Assembly: GCF_027942865.1 (NCBI RefSeq)
Contig: NC_134507.1
Location: 35,083,711-35,147,710, forward strand
Direction of reading: 5' to 3'
Origin: Odontesthes bonariensis
Lineage: Eukaryota > Chordata > Actinopteri > Atheriniformes > Atherinopsidae
Length of the DNA: 64,000 nucleotides
Part shown: one piece after another, positions 58,292-64,000 of the stretch
Position numbering within the stretch: position 1 is the first letter of the stretch
Layout: every line of letters starts with the position of its first letter
Made by a program: the position numbers and the translations under genes
The notes under the pieces: generated by a model
Told to the model about the DNA's origin: nothing
Database searches by the model: none
Seen by the model: only the letters and a program-made list of their open reading frames with translations

Positions 58292-58849
58292 AAAATGTTC
58301 TTGTTCATAATGTCCCTGCTGTTTTTTCTAATGAGTCATATACAAATAGTTCCTCACTTTTAAAGAATAAATGTCAGAACAACAAAATGGTATTTCTTAT
58401 AAAAACTTTAATTTGCTCTCACAATAAACATGATAACTGATCTCCTGATCCTAGAAATGAATTTCTGAACACCTCATAACAGACTTTATCATTTCTTGGT
58501 TGATTTAGAAAACAACAAAAACATTTGATCTCTGAAACAAATCAAATTGTAAGTCCAGAATTATTTTCACATTTACAAAGTGATGAATTGAAAAGAATCT
58601 GTAATAAAGGAAGGTCTGTTGATTTCTATGTTCTGCTCCATGATGTGGAAGAGAAACAACAACAAAAAAATACATCAACACAAGGATCCAACTGATATTT
58701 ATAGCTCAGAGAAGTTTATATTTTAGATCTACCTATCATTAGCAGTGATATCCTCCATGGCTGCACGGACACAGGAAAAAGCAGCAAATAAACAACAGAA
58801 CAGCAGTGCAGACACATCACAGCAATGAACTCCCACCAACAAAATACCT
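58292..58849. other. 3' flank of the TRIM gene
   Basis: This contains the 3' UTR of the minus-strand TRIM gene. An ATTAAA-like signal on the minus strand near 58406 could end it. No other feature is seen. Confidence 0.4.
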
Positions 58850-60529
58850 TTAATTCACTTCACAAAACTCAGCTGTATCTCCAGTATCATAAACATAAAC
58901 TCCAGCATAGAGCGGCTGAGTGAATGTGGTCTGGACTCTGTGGAGGAGAGTCATGGTTTCAGAGACGCTGTAGAAGGACAGAACACCTGCTCTGTGATCC
59001 AGGTACACTCCTATGGAGGACTGAGGACCTGAGATGGAGGTTTTCATGTTGTTGTACCAAAATTCATACTGGTTTTTGTAACAATCTAATGCCCAAGATT
59101 TGTCATTAAATCCAAATCCACCTTCATCCCCTGCTCTGCTGATGTTCTTGTATGCGACTGCTACATCAGCTCCTCCCCCTCTCATCTCCACCTCCCAGTA
59201 ACAACGTCCAGTCAGACTCTCTCTGCTCAGGACCTGAAACCGATCTCTGAATCTGTCTGGATGACTAGAGTAAGACTGAGGTTGTGTCATTAATGTCACT
59301 TTTCTGTTCCCCTCTGACAGTAACAGATATGTGTTTGCTGTGTTTGGATCCAGTGTGATTTCACATGAATATTTTAAGAAGTCAGCTCTGCTCTTTGGTT
59401 CTGGTTCTGGTTCTGACAGTAAAAGATCCACAGCAGTGACTGTCAGTGAGCTGTTTGTCCATTCCTCTCTCAGGATGTCCTGTAGTTTATCTCTGAGCTC
59501 TGACACAGCTGCTGTCACATCCTCAAAGTGCCTCAGAGGACGGATATTGATGCTGGGTGAGTGTGTAGACTCACTGAGTGCTGACACTGAGGGGTAGTTG
59601 AGTAGAAACTGGCTGTGATCCTCTGTGTGTGAGAGCTGCTTCAGCTCAGCATCTTTCCTCTTCAGCTCAGTGATCTCCTGCTCCAGCTTCTCCTGAAGCT
59701 CTTTGACTCGACTCACTTCAGCTTCCTGCTGGGATCTGATCTGCTGCTTCACATCAGAGCTTCTTTTCTGGAGGAGATGGATCAGCTCAGTGAAGATCTT
59801 CTCACTGTGCTCCACTGTTTTATCAGCAGACTCATTGATGGCCTCCACCTCTTGCTGAAGCAGCTTCACATCTTTCTCTCTGTCCTGGATTCTCTGCTGG
59901 ATCTGTTGTCGACTCCCCTCCAGCTCTCTCTGCCTCTCAGTCCTTTCTGCTGCAGCTGACACTGTGTTGTGGCCTTTATGTTCATCCACAGGGCAGAGAT
60001 AACAGATAGACTTCTGATCAGTACGGCAGAACATCTTCATCACCTCATCATGAACAGAGCAGATGTTCTCCTGGAGCTTCTTGGAGGGCTCCACCAGCTT
60101 GTGTTTCTTGAATGGAGCCACATCATAATGAGGCTGAAGGTGTTCCTCACAGTAAGAGGCCAGACAGAATAAACAGGACTTGATGGCTTTCAGCTTTCTT
60201 CCAGAGCAGAAATCACAGGCCACATCTTCAGCTCCAGCATAGCAGAGATCAGCAGGAGCAGCTTGGAGTCCAGTCTTCTTCAGCTGCTCCACTAAATCAG
60301 CTAACATGGTGCTTTTCTCCAGAATAGGTCTTGGTGTGAAAGTATTCATGCATTGAGGGCAGATGTGAATTCCCTTCTTATTCTTTCCATTCCAGTAGCC
60401 TTTAATACAGTTCATGCAGTAGCTGTGTCCACAGGGAATAGTCACCGGCTCCTTCAGCACATCCAGACAGATCGAACAAGAGAAGCTTTCCAGGTCCAGT
60501 TTAACCATTTTCTTTGCCATTTCCTCCAT
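58850..60529 (-). CDS. TRIM family E3 ubiquitin ligase, finTRIM/TRIM16-like
   Basis: An uninterrupted 559-codon frame holds the full TRIM architecture. The RING is C3HC4 at residues 18-60 (C18, C21, C33, H35, C38, C41, C57, C60). Two B-boxes follow (about 105-134 and 157-187), then a coiled coil (about 190-305) and a PRY-SPRY/B30.2 domain (about 375-559, with LTGRCYWEVEM, AVAYKNISR, GFGFNDKSWALDC and IGVYLDHRAGVLSFYSV). RING TRIMs transfer ubiquitin, and the SPRY domain selects targets. Fish finTRIM-type genes are linked to antiviral responses. The whole protein lies in one exon. The ATG at 60529 precedes the RING by the usual distance. A TATA-like AATAAAAGG (60602-60609) lies about 75 bp upstream. 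Full length for the family, with no defect seen. Confidence 0.93.
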   Translation of the reverse strand: MEEMAKKMVKLDLESFSCSICLDVLKEPVTIPCGHSYCMNCIKGYWNGKNKKGIHICPQCMNTFTPRPILEKSTMLADLVEQLKKTGLQAAPADLCYAGAEDVACDFCSGRKLKAIKSCLFCLASYCEEHLQPHYDVAPFKKHKLVEPSKKLQENICSVHDEVMKMFCRTDQKSICYLCPVDEHKGHNTVSAAAERTERQRELEGSRQQIQQRIQDREKDVKLLQQEVEAINESADKTVEHSEKIFTELIHLLQKRSSDVKQQIRSQQEAEVSRVKELQEKLEQEITELKRKDAELKQLSHTEDHSQFLLNYPSVSALSESTHSPSINIRPLRHFEDVTAAVSELRDKLQDILREEWTNSSLTVTAVDLLLSEPEPEPKSRADFLKYSCEITLDPNTANTYLLLSEGNRKVTLMTQPQSYSSHPDRFRDRFQVLSRESLTGRCYWEVEMRGGGADVAVAYKNISRAGDEGGFGFNDKSWALDCYKNQYEFWYNNMKTSISGPQSSIGVYLDHRAGVLSFYSVSETMTLLHRVQTTFTQPLYAGVYVYDTGDTAEFCEVN

Positions 60530-60599
60530 TTGGCAGAGCAGTGTGTGACTCTCAGAGCAGAAACACCGTCTGTGCTGTCTTACAAAACAAATTCCACCT

Positions 60600-60720
60600 C
60601 CTTTTATTGCAGCTGATCTTCACTTAAGAGCTCCTCTACTGTCACACAATGGTTTCACACATCCTCCCACCTTCAGATCAGTTTGGGGAGGGAACAAGGA
60701 AGTTTCCTTCACTGAAAGGG
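60600..60720 (-). promoter_or_regulatory. Candidate TRIM promoter
   Basis: The minus strand has an AATAAAAGG TATA-like box at 60602-60609. Farther upstream, around 60700-60719, is AGTGAAGGAAACTTCC, a weak resemblance to an interferon-response element. The position suits a short 5' UTR. Function is inference. Confidence 0.35.
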
Positions 60721-61734
60721 ACAGTGCTGGTTTCACCTCAATCCTGCAGTAAAGTCAGGATTGTTCAAGGGTTTGTTAAATTGTTCTTATTTGTTTTCTG
60801 TTGAAGGGAAAGATTCATTCATTAACGTTCCACTGAAAGTTGAACATGAAGAAAATCTGTTTTCTCTGCATCTATCAGACCAACATTGTTAGATACGTTT
60901 AGCAGGCAGCTGTACAGGAAATATAAATGTTTCTGAATATTTTCATGCTTTTCATTTATATTTATATAATCAGCTCCGCTCTGCGGAGGTTGATATTTAT
61001 AAATCATGATCTTCTGCTGATAAGCTCACCTAAATCTTCTGACTGATGCATTCAAGTGCATGAAATGAAACATGAACTCTCGTTGTTCTGTTCCACGTAT
61101 TGTTTAAGGGTCGTCATAGGTACGAGTTTGGGTGGAGCAGGTAACAGTAAGGTGGAGTTTCCAGCTGACTCCTCAGGTTCAGTCGGCTTTGGAGGCTGGA
61201 GATGGAGAGATAACTGTGCTGTTTAATCTGCCACTTATTGATAAGTTAAAGTTTACAAAAAAAATAATAATAAAAGGAAGAAGTTCCCTGAAAGCAGCAT
61301 CAGTGTTACAGGTTGTGAGTCCTGTGAACAAACTGACACAGTGTTATGTTACACATATTTAAACTTCTCTTTCCTCATGTTGTTGAAGCTGCCAAAGCCG
61401 CAGTGAAGCTTTCTCATGTCTCCCTGCAGTTTCAAAGCTGAAATCTGAAAACTAACACAAGAGGGCGCCTTCATCCTGCTCACAGGGATGCAGAGGAGGT
61501 CAAAGCTCCTGTTCTGTTCATTTACACTGAACTCTGCCTGTGTTCTGGCCACTTTGACCCAGAACATCCTAGTTTATTTTAAATCCGTAATACATAAACA
61601 TTACCTAAAGTCTCTTTCAAGTATTAATGCCTTGTAGGCCTCATTGACCTGAGTTCATACAACTAATTTCAGTAAACCCAAGAACACCCTCAGACTGAGA
61701 CTGGTTCACCCAAAGGATTAAACACCCAAACACA
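60721..61734. other. Intergenic DNA, no gene seen
   Basis: Only short frames without motifs occur. The region lies upstream of the TRIM gene and may hold regulatory sequence. Confidence 0.4.
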
Positions 61735-62105
61735 AACTGGGTGGTGTCATGTATGCAGTGCAGCAAAGACTGTGCAGACCTCTTTATAGGAGAGACCAAA
61801 CAACAGCTCCACAAGCATATGGCACAACACAGGAGAGCCACCTCTTCAGGTCAAGACTCAGCAGTGCACCTTCATCTCAAGGAGAAGGGACACTCTTTGG
61901 AGGACAGTAATGTCCACATTCTAGACAGAGAAGACAGGTAGTTTGAGAGAGGAATCAAAGAACCCATCTATGTAAAACTGGAAAAAACATTGTTGAACAG
62001 AGGAGGTGGTCTCAGGTTTCACCTTCCCAGCACCTACAATGCAGCATTGTCTCTCCTCCAGAGGCAGTTTGACAATCATTCTCACCTTGGATTCTGTGAC
62101 CAAAA
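61735..62105 (+). mobile_element. Penelope-like element remnant, GIY-YIG endonuclease part
   Basis: The frame reads CSKDCADLFIGETKQQLHKH, then MAQHRRATSSGQDSAVHLHL, then KEKGHSLEDSNVHILDRED, resembling the GIY-YIG nuclease end of fish Penelope-like retroelements. A TAG at 61939-61941 stands where Trp is usual, and the frame continues as FERGIKEPIYVKLEKTLLNR and GGGLRFHLPSTYNAAL. The reverse transcriptase upstream is absent. The assignment to Penelope rather than another GIY-YIG carrier is likely but not certain. Confidence 0.65.
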
Positions 62106-62464
62106 CTCACTCTGTCAGGCAGGTAGACAATTCGGAGGTGATAAAGACACTAACGACATGCAGATTGGTGGGTATTCAGTGACACATGTGACGGTAACGA
62201 CCCTCTGCGTATAAGCTTATACATGTAGTTCAGACAAAAGAAGATGGTGTAACTCACACAATGTTAAAAGCCATTCAGTCCCTCCCTCCTTTATTGTAGG
62301 TGACCTGGGCTCAAATCCCCTACATGAAAGCTAATACCTCCAGTTGGGGTCCTTAGGAAAGACCCCCTTACCCTACCTGTAAGTTGCTTTGGATAAAAGT
62401 TTCTGCCAAATACATATGGTCACAAACTGGGCAGTGATAGAATGAACTACAAAATTTCTGTAGA
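62106..62464. other. Intergenic DNA
   Basis: A SINE-like phrase (ACCCTACCTGTAAGTTGCTTTGG...AAAAG, 62370-62400) resembles the 3' part of fish tRNA-SINEs. Nothing else is recognised. Confidence 0.35.
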
Positions 62465-62745
62465 AATTTTGATGGATGCCAATGAAGCTACAACCCGCTG
62501 AGAGACAGAGGCTGTCATTTTATTGTCATATTGTATTGTGGCTGGCATAAACCTGTTAAAACAGATGAACAGAGTTCATTTGAGAGAAAACCGTGAGGCC
62601 AAGCACAATGATGGGAATATTTGGTGAAAGAGGACAAAAATACCTACATTGTGAAGTATATTTTGTCTAGGTGCAGCAGACATTTTGGATGTGAGAGAAG
62701 TTTATTTGAGTTATTTTGGTATTAATTTCGAGCTTGTGTAAAAAT
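62465..62745. repeat. Unclassified repeat family, short right copy
   Basis: It matches 58155-58290 and 57765-57930 in reverse complement, with the sequence between them missing. It has the same family phrases as the other copies (TTTTGTCTAGGTGCAGCAGA and ATTAATTTCGAGCTTGT). Confidence 0.75.
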
Positions 62746-63244
62746 TGGCTTTGTTCTTAGACATTATAAATGAAATAGTCTCTGTACTTTTCCATGATGA
62801 CCTAAAGTGATCCAGGAATGGGAAGACAAAACAATTGGGAAAGCAAGGGCAGATTCACACACACACATTGTTTTGGCTGATCCAGAGAATATGACGAAGC
62901 ATGTTGAACCTACTCATGTCCAATCATACTCGGTCGAGTGTGAGTCCAACCTATGCAGTAAGTACAGATGATAACCGGAAATCATGGGCCAGTCTGACAG
63001 ACTTCCTGCGGGAGCTCTGTTCCACTGAGCCCAGCGCTGATATGCTTTGACATGTGACTACCAATAAACACTTTATTTAACTTGAGATTCCTCCGGCTTG
63101 TTATTGAGCTGCCATTGAAAGAATCGATCTAACAGGAGGCAGATTTAGTTTTCAGACAGCTCAACTCTGCAGGTTTTTTACCTCTTCTGAAGTCCAACAG
63201 CTGTACGAGAGTTCATGTCTCATGTCATATACTTACTCTGCTCT
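62746..63244. other. Intergenic DNA, no feature recognised
   Basis: A short CA run lies at 62857-62867. Nothing else is supported. Confidence 0.4.
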
Positions 63245-64000
63245 CAGAGGTCATTTGAGGGGAAACTGTGAGGCCAAGCACAATAAAGGTGACATTGAGT
63301 GAAAGAGGATAAAAATACCTACATTTTTAAGTATAATTTGTCTAGGTGCAGCAGAAAATTTGGATGTGAGAGAAGTTTGTTTGAATTGTTTAGGTATTAA
63401 TTTCGAGCTTGTCAAAATAGAGTGTGAGACCCCATGACAGCAGAGTGAGAGGAGTCCTGATTTTTCCTAAAACTTAAACTGCCATTGTGTCAAAGCTATA
63501 AAATATATCAACAAACCCCTTAGTTCAATTAAAGTTGAGTCTTTCTTGGCCTGTTTAAACTTTGAATGATATCTCTATGATAAATTATGGCTGAGTTATG
63601 AGGCCTCCAAATAAGGCTACTTTTGTTGCATTATATATGAATTTTAATGCATTTCCAATGGGCCAAAATTCACAGTATTTCCCAATTTTCCAGGAATCTG
63701 TTTAAGTAATGAGAGAGAAAAGTCATAGCACACTAGTCCCTAGCGGTGGACACGTTGGGATATGCTATTTATCCCGGTCGGACCGACCGCGCGGGACTAG
63801 TTCTTTGCCAAATTCCTGACGGAAACAGGAGAATAATAAGTTTGCACAATAGAAATATGTGTGCCTTGATGCCTTTGGCATTGGCACCAATAATAATTGT
63901 CTTTATTTTCACTGAGGCTTGTGTAAACCACTGACTCTATATGGTTTAAACTGGGTTTTCATGACTGAGCTGAGCTCATTCATCTGATGACACTCCTTAA
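63245..64000. repeat. Unclassified repeat family, long right copy (runs to window end)
   Basis: It is an inverted counterpart of 57178-57935 with high identity, including GCCTTGATGCCTTTGGCATT and TCCCGGTCGGACCGACCG. It continues to the last base of the window. Confidence 0.8.

Overview
This is a window of a teleost fish nuclear genome. The evidence is a finTRIM/TRIM16-type gene, a C2H2 zinc-finger exon, and a dense load of typical fish transposons: Rex3 LINEs with GGAT tails, L1, a CR1/L2/Rex1-type LINE, a Penelope-like GIY-YIG remnant, hAT, Tc1/mariner and TTAA-target elements, a Gmr1-type Ty3/Gypsy element and an endogenous retrovirus. It probably comes from a spiny-rayed (acanthomorph) fish, but that is inference.

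The central result is a tandem array of U1 spliceosomal snRNA genes on the minus strand, 23641-39989. About 13.5 units of 711-713 bp each carry one 164-nt U1 gene and about 549 bp of spacer. Twelve genes look full length. One is split by a Gmr1-type retrotransposon (24697-31420). The last has lost its first 43 nt, including the 5' splice-site recognition sequence, where it meets a hAT-type end. The U1 identification rests on direct reading: the 5' end AUACUUACCUG, the U1-70K and U1A binding loops, an Sm site and the exact 164-nt length. Two stem pairs differ from human U1 but still pair.

Layout: 1-1957 is a Rex3 LINE. 2068-2440 is an L1 3' fragment. 2966-3655 is a near-perfect foldback element. 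3657-5450 is a decayed CR1/L2/Rex1-type LINE. 6270-7388 is the last exon of a zinc-finger gene with 13 fingers. 10436-22080 is a broken endogenous retrovirus with 319-bp LTRs, containing a younger L1 insertion and a TGCTAAT-rich repeat tract. 23641-39989 is the U1 array with its Gypsy insertion. 39990-41571 is a hAT derivative carrying a Rex3 3' fragment. 41572-50960 is mostly intergenic DNA with Tc1/mariner pieces, a TTAA-flanked element, another possible DNA element, a HIPK-like kinase fragment and a SINE. 51372-52235 holds the last two exons of an unrecognised P/G/S/Q-rich protein gene. 53060-54106 holds a LINE tail and a coiled-coil gene fragment. 58850-60529 is an intact intronless TRIM gene, flanked by inverted copies of an unclassified repeat (57178-58291; 62465-62745 and 63245-64000).

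The host functions seen are splicing (U1 RNA), DNA binding (zinc-finger protein) and probably innate immunity (TRIM). Nothing suggests an operon-like relation; the rest is repeat landscape. Functional U1 supply would come from the twelve undisrupted copies, which are not identical to each other.
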